A stretch of 64,000 bases of DNA from Paraconexibacter antarcticus. GTDB lineage: Bacteria > Actinomycetota > Thermoleophilia > Solirubrobacterales > Solirubrobacteraceae. The notes below the pieces were generated by a model that saw only the letters and a list, made by a program, of their open reading frames with translations, was not told the DNA's origin and did no database searches. The position numbers and the translations under genes were made by a program. This document shows, piece by piece, positions 7,962-15,817 of the stretch (position 1 is its first letter; each line of letters opens with the position of its first letter). The stretch is taken from contig NZ_CP098502.1 of the NCBI RefSeq assembly GCF_024220175.1, positions 4,406,514 to 4,470,513 on the forward strand, in the 5' to 3' direction.

Positions 7962-9260
7962 ATGACCTCAACGCTCACCGTCGCCCCGGGGATCTCGTAC
8001 ACGAGGTTCGTCGACGAGAACACCAAGAAGTTCTCCAGCTACCTGCGGGACATGCTCGGCGCCGAGGCCGAAGGTGCCGGCGGGCGTATCGGTGTCGCCG
8101 ACACCCTCCAAGAGGGCCTGATCCGTGTCCTGGCGGAGTGGCCCGAGTTGCAGCACTCCCGCGACCCGGCCCGTGACGGGCGCCTGTACCGCTGCATGAT
8201 GGATGCCGCCTGCGACGCCCTGCGGGCTGAGCACGGCCGCAGTGACGGCACCCACGCCAGGCCGCTGATGATCGCCTTCGACTTCGACCACCTCGAAGAC
8301 TCAGGTGACGAGTTGCCGCTCTACGAACGCGAGCTGATCGCGTCTGTCCTCGGCGCCACCGTCCGCGACATCTCCGCCACCGGAGGCGACGGACGCGAGC
8401 GCCGGATCATGCTGACCCGGGCGATCCTCCTCGCCGGACTGCGGGCCCTGTCCGAAAGGGAGGCGCTGATCATGATCGCCGTCGACGACCTCCACTGGGA
8501 TCAAGACGAGCTCGCCGAGCGCCTCGGGATCAAGACCAACGCGCTGCGCCAGACCCTGTTCGGCGCCCGCAAGATCTTCCAAGGCGTCCTGCGGCACGCG
8601 ATCGGCCTGGACCTCGACGAGGAAGAACGAGGTCGCCTGCACGCCTACCAAGCCGGCGAACTACGCGGCGCAGAGAACCGCCATGCCCGCCGGCACCTGC
8701 AGCACTGCGATGCGTGCAAGACCTATGTGCGCGAGCAGCACGCCTTTTGCGAGAACGCCCGCACCGTCCTCGCGCCGCTCCCGTTCTTCTTCGGCGCGAA
8801 GCTGCTGACGCGGCCGGCCACGAAGAAGACCGCGGCCGCGAGCACCGGGCTGCTCAGCCAGGCCGGGAGCACCAAGGCCCTCGCATCCGTCGTCGCTCTC
8901 CTCGGGATCGGATTCGGAACAACCGCCGTCCTCGCAGGACGGCACCCCGTAAAGCTCGTCCTGCACCACGACACCGGGCAGCTCAGCGTCGGGACGACAG
9001 TCGGGGCGACACACCCGAACTCCGTGCCGACGGCACCTGCGGCGACGAAGCCGGCCCGCAAAGCACCAGCCGCCAAGAAGCATGCGCGGACCAAACGACC
9101 AGCGCCCACCCACGCCCGATCCACACCGGTTGTGCAGCCGCAAACCGCTCCCACCGCGGTCACGGCAACTCCGCCGACGACGACCGCTCCGCCCGCCGCC
9201 GCAACGGGCACGAGCACTCCGAAGAAGAGCAGTGGCGGCGGTGAGTTCTTTGGCCAGTAA
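7962..9260 (+). CDS. ECF-like sigma factor fused to zinc-finger anti-sigma, membrane helix and outer tail
   Basis: The start is ATG 7962, seven bases after GGAG; upstream in-frame sequence has no domain character. The product is 432 residues. Residues 1-210 resemble an ECF sigma factor: a region-2-like segment (about 45-95), then region 4 with LSEREALIMIAV and the helix-turn-helix DELAERLGIKTNALRQTLFGARKIF. At about 242-255 lies HLQHCDAC, an H-x3-C-x2-C motif as in HC2/ZAS anti-sigma zinc fingers. A membrane helix follows (about 307-327, ending TTAVLAG), then a Thr/Pro/Ala/Lys-rich tail that should lie outside. One polypeptide thus seems to hold both sigma and anti-sigma elements anchored in the membrane. 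It overlaps the secreted-protein gene downstream, a likely target or partner. The region-2 assignment is weaker than region 4. Confidence 0.68.
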   Translation: MTSTLTVAPGISYTRFVDENTKKFSSYLRDMLGAEAEGAGGRIGVADTLQEGLIRVLAEWPELQHSRDPARDGRLYRCMMDAACDALRAEHGRSDGTHARPLMIAFDFDHLEDSGDELPLYERELIASVLGATVRDISATGGDGRERRIMLTRAILLAGLRALSEREALIMIAVDDLHWDQDELAERLGIKTNALRQTLFGARKIFQGVLRHAIGLDLDEEERGRLHAYQAGELRGAENRHARRHLQHCDACKTYVREQHAFCENARTVLAPLPFFFGAKLLTRPATKKTAAASTGLLSQAGSTKALASVVALLGIGFGTTAVLAGRHPVKLVLHHDTGQLSVGTTVGATHPNSVPTAPAATKPARKAPAAKKHARTKRPAPTHARSTPVVQPQTAPTAVTATPPTTTAPPAAATGTSTPKKSSGGGEFFGQ

Positions 9261-11430
9261 CCAGACACGACGGGCGATCCAACTCGCCACCATCGCCCTG
9301 GCGCTCGCCGCACCAGCCGCAGCGCACGCAGGTACCTACGACGTCCCCGCGTGCGCGGCAGCCGCCGGCACCAACAACTCCTGGACTCCGGAGATCAACG
9401 GCTCCAACTGGGTCACCGCCTACGCCCAATGCGACGGCAGCGGCAGCCCCAGCAGCGGCCTGGTTGCGCGCAACGCTGTCCAGGACGGAACCGTCACCGG
9501 CGGCGTGAACGCCCGCATGCTGTTCACCGCCCCGGCCGGCACGTCGATCGTCGGCCTGCTCGCCTCCAGCGACCTGTACTCCGCAAACTCACGCTGGCGG
9601 GCCGCGCTCATGGGCGACCAAACCGTCCTACGCGGCTGCGGCGTCGGCACCCCCGGCGGCTGCACCTGGAACGTCGACAACGAAAGGATCAACGTCCCCC
9701 ACACGAGCAACATCGCGATCAGCGTCTACTGCCCCGGCGACTCCTGCCCCCTGAACTCCGGTAGCCCCGACCACAACTACCTCGAAGCCATCGCCCGCCT
9801 CTCGTCGGCCACTGTCCGCATCGAAGACAACACCGCCCCGACCGTCGCCTCCGTCAGCGGTGGCCTCTGGCAAGCCGGCTGGAGACGCTCCGCGCAGACC
9901 GTGTCGTTCGACGCCTCCGACAACACCGGGATCCAGCAGTCCGTGCTTCTCATCGACGGGCAGACCGCGGCACAGAGCCCCAACGCCTGCGATTTCACTC
10001 GTCCCGCACCGTGCCCAAACGGCGGGGCAATGTTTACGGTGAGCACGGGCGGGCTCGCCGACGGCCAGCATCAATTGACGATCAAAGCCACCGACCCGGC
10101 CGGCAACGTCGGTACGGCTTCCCGCACCACGCTCGTGGACAACACCCCGCCGGGCGCGCCGCAGGACCTCGCTGTCGATGGCGGCGGCGGCTGGCACTCC
10201 ACGAACTCGCTGTCGGTTCACTGGACCAACCCTGAGGTGTCCGGCGCGCAGGTCGCTGGGGCGAACTGGCAGGTCTGCCCCACCCCCGGCGACACCACCG
10301 CCTGTACAACCGGCACCAAGTCCGGTGCCGCGATTACCTCGCTCACCGGCCTGGAAACACCCACGGACGGCGATTTCACGCTCAAGGTCTGGCTCGTCGA
10401 CGAGGCTGGAAACCAGACCCAGGACAACGCCGCCCCGCCCATTCACCTCCGCGTCGACCGCGAAGCCCCGACCGCCGCGTTCGCTCCCGGCGACCCAGCC
10501 AACCCCGCAACGATCGCCATCGATGCATCCGACGCCACCAGCGGTCTCGCGTCCGGATCAATCGAGATCAAACCGCAAGCCACCGACTCCTGGAAGAGCA
10601 TCCCGGCGACCGTCGACGCCGGCCGCCTCACCGCCACCCTGCCCGACGAGCACCTCGCCGACGGTGCCTATGACCTCCGCGGCCGAGCGGTCGATGCCGC
10701 CGGAAACGAGAAGAGCACCACTGCCCTGGCTGACGGCACGCCGATGGCGATCACGCTTCCCGTCCGCGCGAAGACCCGTCTCTTCGCCGGGCACGCCCGC
10801 ATAACGCGCCGCGGCAACCGTAAACGCACCCGCCTCGCCGCAGCCGTGCGCGTGCGGTTCGGCGCCCGGACCAGCGTCCAGGGCAGGCTCGTGGACGCGG
10901 CCGGCCACGCGATGCCTGCCACCGTCCTGCAGATCCTCGAGAAGTCCCGGCTGCCCAAGGCGGGGATCAAGCAGCGCCGCACCGTAAAGACGACCGCGAA
11001 CGGGGCGTTCTCGTTCCACACTACCCGCGGCGGGATCTCCCGCACCGTGCGCGTGCGGTACCCCGGCACCCCGCTCATCCGCCCCGCCGAACACGACCTC
11101 CAACTCGGCGTCACCGCGAAGTCCACGCTCCGCGTCAGCCGCCGGAGCGTGACCGTCGGTGCGGTCGTGCGGTTCTCCGGCACCCTGCTCGGGGGCCACG
11201 TCCCCGCCGCCGGAAAGCTCATCCAGCTCCAAGCGCTCGTCAACAGCCACTGGCAAGTCTTCGCCAATCCCCGCGCCAACGCCCACGGCCGCTGGCAACA
11301 CCGCTACCGCTTCATCGGCAACTATCGAAACGCCCGCCTCTCCTTCCGCATCCGCGTCCCCCGCGACCCCGCCTACCCGTTCGCCGTCGGCACCTCACCC
11401 GTCACCCGCATCGCCGTCCGCGGAAAATAG
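9241..11430 (+). CDS. Large secreted Ig-like-repeat surface protein
   Basis: GTG 9241 is chosen because it gives a good signal peptide (basic start, hydrophobic core, cleavage after AAAHA) and overlaps the sigma-factor stop. The product is 729 residues. The first 215 residues form a Cys-containing globular domain beginning GTYDVPAC. From about 220 there are repeated bacterial Ig-like units marked by VDNTPPGAP, DREAPTAAF and ATDPAGNVG/DAAGNE motifs. The last 170 residues are a basic beta-rich region (RRSVTVGAVVRFSGTLLGG) resembling cell-wall or polysaccharide-associated domains. There is no LPXTG or membrane anchor at the end. Such proteins are common in Solirubrobacterales and are likely surface or matrix proteins. 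The coupling to a membrane sigma factor suggests it is made on an envelope cue. Function unknown. Confidence 0.7.
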   Translation: MSSLASNQTRRAIQLATIALALAAPAAAHAGTYDVPACAAAAGTNNSWTPEINGSNWVTAYAQCDGSGSPSSGLVARNAVQDGTVTGGVNARMLFTAPAGTSIVGLLASSDLYSANSRWRAALMGDQTVLRGCGVGTPGGCTWNVDNERINVPHTSNIAISVYCPGDSCPLNSGSPDHNYLEAIARLSSATVRIEDNTAPTVASVSGGLWQAGWRRSAQTVSFDASDNTGIQQSVLLIDGQTAAQSPNACDFTRPAPCPNGGAMFTVSTGGLADGQHQLTIKATDPAGNVGTASRTTLVDNTPPGAPQDLAVDGGGGWHSTNSLSVHWTNPEVSGAQVAGANWQVCPTPGDTTACTTGTKSGAAITSLTGLETPTDGDFTLKVWLVDEAGNQTQDNAAPPIHLRVDREAPTAAFAPGDPANPATIAIDASDATSGLASGSIEIKPQATDSWKSIPATVDAGRLTATLPDEHLADGAYDLRGRAVDAAGNEKSTTALADGTPMAITLPVRAKTRLFAGHARITRRGNRKRTRLAAAVRVRFGARTSVQGRLVDAAGHAMPATVLQILEKSRLPKAGIKQRRTVKTTANGAFSFHTTRGGISRTVRVRYPGTPLIRPAEHDLQLGVTAKSTLRVSRRSVTVGAVVRFSGTLLGGHVPAAGKLIQLQALVNSHWQVFANPRANAHGRWQHRYRFIGNYRNARLSFRIRVPRDPAYPFAVGTSPVTRIAVRGK

Positions 11431-11461
11431 TTCCAACGTTGTCTCCTGGAGGCATCGCCCG

Positions 11462-11998
11462 ATGCGCCGTCCCCACCTCACCTACGCAAACACCGTCTCA
11501 AGCCTCGCGCTGTTCATCGCGCTCGGCGGCACCAGTTACGCCGCGCTCAAGCTCCCGAAGAACAGCGTCGGCCCCGCGCAGATCCGGGCACAAGCCGTCT
11601 CCTCGAGCGAGATCCGCAACGGCGGCGTTCTCCTCACCGACATGGCCGCCAGCGCCAAGAAGAATCTCCGCGGACAGCGAGGCCCGGTCGGACCTGCCGG
11701 CCCCGCCGGAAGCCCCGCCGTCTCCTATGCCGCCACCGTCGGCGGCGCCGGCCAAATCCTCCGCGGAAGCTCCAACAGCGGAAGCCACACCAGCGTCGGA
11801 TCCGGCAGCTACACCATCGGCTTTCCCACCAACATCAGCACCTGCACCTACACCGCCACGCTCGGCAGCGCCGACGCCACCAGCCAGCCGCCCGGCTACA
11901 TCACCGTTCGCGACGACAACGGCAAAGTCGGCGTCCAGATCTACGATGCCAGCGGTGCTCCTGCCGACCGACCGTTCCACCTGATCGTCGTTTGCTGA
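11462..11998 (+). CDS. Secreted collagen-like protein (Thermoleophilia family)
   Basis: ATG 11462 has GGAGG nine bases upstream. The product is 178 residues. The N-terminus MRRPHLTYANTVSSLALFIA is a signal peptide followed by GGTSYAALKLPKNSVG and an SSEIRNG/LTDMAASAKK segment. A short collagen-like stretch with Gly at every third position (GQRGPVGPAGPAGSP) comes next, then a beta-rich C-terminal domain (about 85-178) with CTYTATLGSA. To my knowledge this N-terminal pattern is very common in Solirubrobacterales, often in many copies per genome, which supports the lineage. It is probably an extracellular, possibly trimeric, surface protein. It follows the Ig-like protein by 31 bases and may share its transcript. 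Confidence 0.7.
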   Translation: MRRPHLTYANTVSSLALFIALGGTSYAALKLPKNSVGPAQIRAQAVSSSEIRNGGVLLTDMAASAKKNLRGQRGPVGPAGPAGSPAVSYAATVGGAGQILRGSSNSGSHTSVGSGSYTIGFPTNISTCTYTATLGSADATSQPPGYITVRDDNGKVGVQIYDASGAPADRPFHLIVVC

Positions 11999-12013
11999 GC
12001 CCAACGAGTCACG

Positions 12014-12283
12014 ATGCGACCGTCACCGGACGAGACCCAGGAACGCATCCCCGTCGCCGCTCCACGACCAGCAGCCAGCCAACCCCCAGGTCACCGCCAC
12101 AGACCACTCGACGACGCCAGCGGGGCAGGCATCACGACCCTCGTCGTCATCGCGCTGTGCACCGCCGCCGGCGCCCTGATCGGCGAACAGGCCGGACTCG
12201 GGACGAGTGGCGGCCTTGTTGGCTGCTTCTTCGGTGTGGTCGGCGGCTTCACGGCGACCTACGTGCGCTACCGCGACCTGTAG
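12014..12283 (+). CDS. Small two-helix membrane protein, AtpZ-like topology
   Basis: The product is 89 residues. A charged Pro-rich N-terminus (1-35) precedes two hydrophobic segments (about 38-54 and 62-80) joined by GEQAGLGTSG, and it ends YVRYRDL. The Gly-rich helices and the short polar turn resemble AtpZ/AtpI-type proteins found beside F-ATPase operons, but there is no ATPase gene here, so this is only a topology match. It lies 15 bases after the collagen-like gene and is probably the last gene of that transcript. Confidence 0.45.
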   Translation: MRPSPDETQERIPVAAPRPAASQPPGHRHRPLDDASGAGITTLVVIALCTAAGALIGEQAGLGTSGGLVGCFFGVVGGFTATYVRYRDL

Positions 12284-12554
12284 GCCAGGCGTGCCTCCGG
12301 CCCCAACGCCGGCACTCGCCGTCGAAGTTGACGGTCGCCCGACGGAGGTGTGGCCTGGCTGGTCGGCGATGACCACGGGGGGTGCCGTGCCAGAACTCGC
12401 GGATGGGCGATGAATCTGAGGATCTCGTCGCGAGGTGGTTTCGGCAGGATGGTCGTCGTGGCCATGCGGTTGCTCTATTTGGTGATGCACGAGGGTGTTC
12501 GCGTGGCTCGTTGTGCTGGGCCGCTCGGAAGGCGCGAAAAACGCAGAGACCCAC

Positions 12555-12880
12555 ATGCCCCGCCTTCGCACCACCTCGATCGCCGCCTCGCGGCAGCCGT
12601 CGCCGCCATCGCGATCGCCTCCGCGCCCGCCGACGGCACGGCGCCAGCGCCCACGCCGCTAGCACCACCACCGTGAAACTCGGCGAGTACTTCTTCCGGC
12701 CCAAGACGCTGACGATCCGTGCCGGGACCTCGGTCCGCTTCACGAACGTCGGCAAGATCGAGCACACCGTCGCCGACTCCACCAAGTCCGGCACGATCCT
12801 CAGCAACCTCATCCATCCGCGGCCGCTCAAGCACGGCCAGTCCCAGACGGTGCGGTTCGCCACGCGCGGCACGATCCAGC
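12555..12880 (+). pseudogene. Broken cupredoxin (plastocyanin-like) gene
   Basis: Pieces of one secreted copper protein occur in three frames. ATG 12555 gives MPRLRTTSIAA, the hydrophobic signal core (LAAAVAAIAIASAPADG) continues in another frame, and the mature domain (TTVKLGEYFFRPKTLTIRAG...VRFTNVGKIEHTVA) is in the third, from about 12660. That domain holds the first copper-ligand His region (EHTV) and runs to TRGTI. There the usual C-terminal block with Cys, His and Met ligands should follow, but the sequence becomes unrelated and soon stops. At least two frameshifts and a C-terminal loss make this a pseudogene. Confidence 0.6.
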
Positions 12881-13201
12881 CGAGGCCCAGCGCGGCAATG
12901 GCCGACTCGACGGTTCGCGAGTGGGCTTCTTGATGCCTCTCGCGTCGAGGCACGTTGGTTCTGAGATTTGGCCATTGCCGGGACCGGGTGCGCGCCTCGG
13001 TGGTTGGTGGTTGGCAAAACACCCGTAAGAGGACGAGAGGCCCAACTTGGCCCCTAACCGGTCCCGCACGCGGCCTGAGACGGAGTGCTGCTCGCTGTGG
13101 TGACGGACGCCGCCCGCCTGGCCGGGCCCTTGCTCGTGCGAGTGATCGCGACCAGCTGCCTCGCGAATCAGGTCGTGCGGGCGCTCCTCAGCGAGACAGC
13201 T

Positions 13202-13288
13202 CGGCGGCGGTCCGCGGCCACGCGGTCGACCAAGCGTCCCAGGACGGTCGCGAGGATCTCGCCGCGTGACTCGAAGAGGGCTTCCATC
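13202..13288 (-). pseudogene. Fragment of TetR DNA-binding domain, copy of the MMPL gene tail
   Basis: On the minus strand this reads MEALFESRGEILATVLGRL followed by VDRVAADRRRAV. It closely matches the C-terminus of the MMPL-TetR fusion at 15814-17778 (LFESRDEILATVLERL, then IDRAAKAER), and the nucleotides also align over about 85 bases. No complete TetR gene surrounds it. It is a remnant of a duplicated regulator segment. Confidence 0.55.
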
Positions 13289-13390
13289 GCTCGATCCCGA
13301 CCGACCGCGACCGGTTCGCGGCCACCGAGATCGCAGCCCTCACCACGCGCGCCCTGCAGCGGACCGCCGACGACTTTCTGGTGTGGCCTG
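13270..13390 (+). pseudogene. Fragment resembling the C-terminus of the GAF-only protein
   Basis: After an in-frame stop at 13267-13269, the plus strand encodes PTDRDRFAATEIAALTTRAL followed by QRTADDFLV. The end of the GAF-like protein at 47072-47695 reads PTESDRTATAEIAALIGLAL followed by QRSFDDFWRR. The match over about 28 residues, in the right order, suggests a remnant of a second copy. It overlaps the TetR remnant on the other strand by about 19 bases, so the two pieces were joined by rearrangement. Confidence 0.45.
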
Positions 13391-13542
13391 GAGGCCACGA
13401 CCGACACCTGATCAAGGCCCGCCCGCGGCCGCCGCGGTGCGCGGTCACACTCAGGTACGGGCTCGTTCTTGTCGGCGCGGAGGAGTACCACGGGTCTCCC
13501 GGCCACAACGCAGTGTCGGTGTCGACGGATCCGGATCGGTAT

Positions 13543-14229
13543 CTAGCGCGAAGCGGTCGCGCCACTGCCGCGCGGTGCGGTGACTGTGGCGGTGGCAGGT
13601 GTCAGGTCGGGTGCCATCGCGACTTGGTAGCTGTCGAACATGACCGGGCGAAATGGTCCGCTGCGCGCGCTGGTGATGCGCCGGGTCGTCTGGCGCTCGC
13701 GGGCTTCCACGTCGCTGAGGTCTTCCGTTGCCCAGAAACAGACGAGCAAGGTGTTGCCGAGGGTGGTGTTGGCGCCGAGCAGCATCCCACGGTAGTCGGG
13801 GTCCTCGATCCAGGTCGGGAGCTCTTGGTCGACGAACTCCTCTTTGGCGGCGCGGATCGCTTCGGGCCGAAGCCCCTCCCACCTGATGACACGCGCGTGC
13901 AGCTCGGTGTCGTCGCTGTCCATCGGCCTGCTGTCGGTATGGACGATCTCGTAGGTGTCGACGAGCCCTCGACTCAGGCTGCCGCCGGCGCGTCGCAGCG
14001 CCTCCGTGCGCATCGGTCCCTCGGTGGCTTCGTTGACGCTCATCGCATGCTGAGAGGACCAGCACGTCAGCGCCGTCGCGGTGCCCTCCTCGAGGTTGAC
14101 TCCGAAGAAGATCGTCAAGAAGCTCGGCGACCGGCGCAGCGCGGGAAGCCCTTCGCTCTGAAACCACTCGAGCGATCCGGCGAGCGCTTCGGCCTCCATG
14201 CCCGTGAATCGGTTCAGCCGTGCATACAT
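13543..14229 (-). CDS. Antibiotic-biosynthesis-monooxygenase-like (dimeric alpha/beta barrel) protein
   Basis: This 228-residue protein appears to contain two ferredoxin-like ABM folds in tandem. Residues 1-100 start MYARLNRFTGMEAEALAGSL and residues 105-205 include a second unit with WEGLRPEAIRAAKEEFVDQELP. Each unit has the pattern beta strand, helix, GFQG/GML-type turn, then VCFWATEDLSDVEA. ABM proteins oxidise or bind aromatic polyketides or haem-like compounds, and many remain uncharacterised. It lies 37 bases after the DHA2 exporter on the same strand and so probably belongs to that efflux operon, perhaps modifying the exported compound. Confidence 0.6.
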   Translation of the reverse strand: MYARLNRFTGMEAEALAGSLEWFQSEGLPALRRSPSFLTIFFGVNLEEGTATALTCWSSQHAMSVNEATEGPMRTEALRRAGGSLSRGLVDTYEIVHTDSRPMDSDDTELHARVIRWEGLRPEAIRAAKEEFVDQELPTWIEDPDYRGMLLGANTTLGNTLLVCFWATEDLSDVEARERQTTRRITSARSGPFRPVMFDSYQVAMAPDLTPATATVTAPRGSGATASR

Positions 14230-14266
14230 GTCAGAGCACTCCTCGTGCGTTGTGTGATCGCGGTGG

Positions 14267-15817
14267 TCATCGGTTGGTCACCGGCGTGAGTGCGGGCCGT
14301 CGGTCGTGCTCGGCGGAGGCCGCGCGGACTGCGCGCGGGTTCCTGGGCGGCGCCCAGAGCGCGGCGATGAGGGCGGCGCCGGCCATGATGAAGACCATGA
14401 CCAGTGAGGTGTGTTGGGTGGCGGTGACGTAGGCGTGCCGGGCCTGGGCCGCGAGCTCTGCGCCGCGCGGACCGGACTGCTGGGCGACCTGCAGGGCGCC
14501 GGCGACGGACCCGCGGCTGGCGTCGCGCGCAGGTCCGGGAAGGGCCTGGGTGATGTGACGCATCGATGCGGCGTAGGAGCCGGAGAGCAGGCCGCCGAAG
14601 AGCGCGACGCCGAGTGACGTGCCGACCTCACGGGTGGTGTGGTTGACGGAGGCGGCGACGCCTTGTTTGGCCGGTTCGACGTTGGTGAGGATCGCCTCGG
14701 TGCAGGGGACCATGCCGAGGCCGAGGCCGGCGCCGATCACGAGTGTCGCGGCGTAGAGGACCCACACGGGACCGTCGACGCTGATGGCGCAGAGAATGCC
14801 GAAGCCGGCGGCGTTGAAGAGGCAGCTGAGGGCGACTACGACGCGCAGACCGATGCGCTCGGTCAGGCGGCGGGCGAAAATCGTGATGGGGATGATCGTC
14901 ACGGCGGTGGCTGACATCGGCATCGACGCGGCCAGCGCGGAGTCGCCGAGAACGATCTGCTGGTAGGGGATGATGAGAAACGCCAGACCGTAGACCGCGG
15001 CGAAGGCGACGAAGACGGTGAACGCCGCCACGGCGAAGGAGCGGTTGGCGAACAGGCGCACGTCCAGCAACGGGTGGGCGCGGCGTAGCTGGATGGCCGC
15101 AAAGCCCGCGCCGGCGAGCACGCCCAGCATCAGGGCGGTGATGATCGTCGGGCTGGTCCAACCGTCGATGCCGGCCTGGATGAAGCCGTAGACGAGGGCG
15201 CTGACGGACACGAGCGCGGCAACGGCGCCCCAGTTGTCCATCGGTGGCGGCTGCTCGTCGCGTGAGCTTGGGATGCTCGGCGACGCGGACAGGACGACGA
15301 TCGCGCCCGCGAGGATGCTCCAGAAGGCCGAGCGCCACGAGAAGAACTCAAGGAGGATCGCGGCGAGCGCCCCGCCGAACACCCCGGCGAGCGTGAAGGC
15401 GGCGGTCCACACGCCGACCGCGGTGTCCCGGAAGTCGGGCGGGAATGTGCTGGTGATCAGCGACAGCGTCGAGGGCAGGATCAGCGCGGCCCCGAGTCCG
15501 AGCACCGCCCGGGTGGCGATCAGCGTCGAGGGGGTGTCGACGACCTGCAGGACAGCGGCGGCCGCGGTGAAGATCGCCAGGCCCGCGATCATCACGCCGC
15601 GCCGGCCGAACCGGTCCCCGAGCGCGCCCGCCGGAAGCAGCAGCCCGGCCATCACCAGCGTGTAGATGTCGATCATCCACGTCAGCTCTGTCTGGCTGGC
15701 GCCGACGTCCCGGGCGATCTCCGGGCCAGCGACGTAGAGCGTGGTGATCGACGCGACGACGAGGCTCACCGCACCGCATAGGACGGTCAACACCCAGACG
15801 CTGCGAGCTCTGCTCAT
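14267..15817 (-). CDS. DHA2-family (EmrB/QacA) MFS drug exporter
   Basis: The start is ATG 15817, which overlaps the MMPL stop (ATGA). The 516-residue product has about 14 membrane helices, as DHA2 exporters do. Visible motifs are GDRFGRRGVMIAG (motif A, after TM2), TELTWMIDIYTLVMAGLLLP (TM2 region), RAVLGLGAALILPSTLSLI (motif B/C region) and LVIGAGLGLGMVPCTEAIL. Proteins of this type export drugs or lipophilic compounds using the proton gradient. Coupling with the upstream MMPL gene suggests a joint efflux function under the divergent TetR gene at 17882. Confidence 0.85.
   Translation of the reverse strand: MSRARSVWVLTVLCGAVSLVVASITTLYVAGPEIARDVGASQTELTWMIDIYTLVMAGLLLPAGALGDRFGRRGVMIAGLAIFTAAAAVLQVVDTPSTLIATRAVLGLGAALILPSTLSLITSTFPPDFRDTAVGVWTAAFTLAGVFGGALAAILLEFFSWRSAFWSILAGAIVVLSASPSIPSSRDEQPPPMDNWGAVAALVSVSALVYGFIQAGIDGWTSPTIITALMLGVLAGAGFAAIQLRRAHPLLDVRLFANRSFAVAAFTVFVAFAAVYGLAFLIIPYQQIVLGDSALAASMPMSATAVTIIPITIFARRLTERIGLRVVVALSCLFNAAGFGILCAISVDGPVWVLYAATLVIGAGLGLGMVPCTEAILTNVEPAKQGVAASVNHTTREVGTSLGVALFGGLLSGSYAASMRHITQALPGPARDASRGSVAGALQVAQQSGPRGAELAAQARHAYVTATQHTSLVMVFIMAGAALIAALWAPPRNPRAVRAASAEHDRRPALTPVTNR

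Larger units (their letters stand above)
12284..13542. other. Decayed region without intact genes
   Basis: About 1.26 kb between the small membrane protein and the ABM-like gene contains no intact gene I can support. It holds a broken cupredoxin gene (12555-12880), a fragment of a TetR DNA-binding domain on the minus strand (13202-13288) and a fragment like the end of the GAF protein on the plus strand (13270-13390). The rest (12284-12554 and 12881-13201) shows only open frames with shadow-like composition. The pattern suggests old recombination or deletion between elements. Confidence 0.55.
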
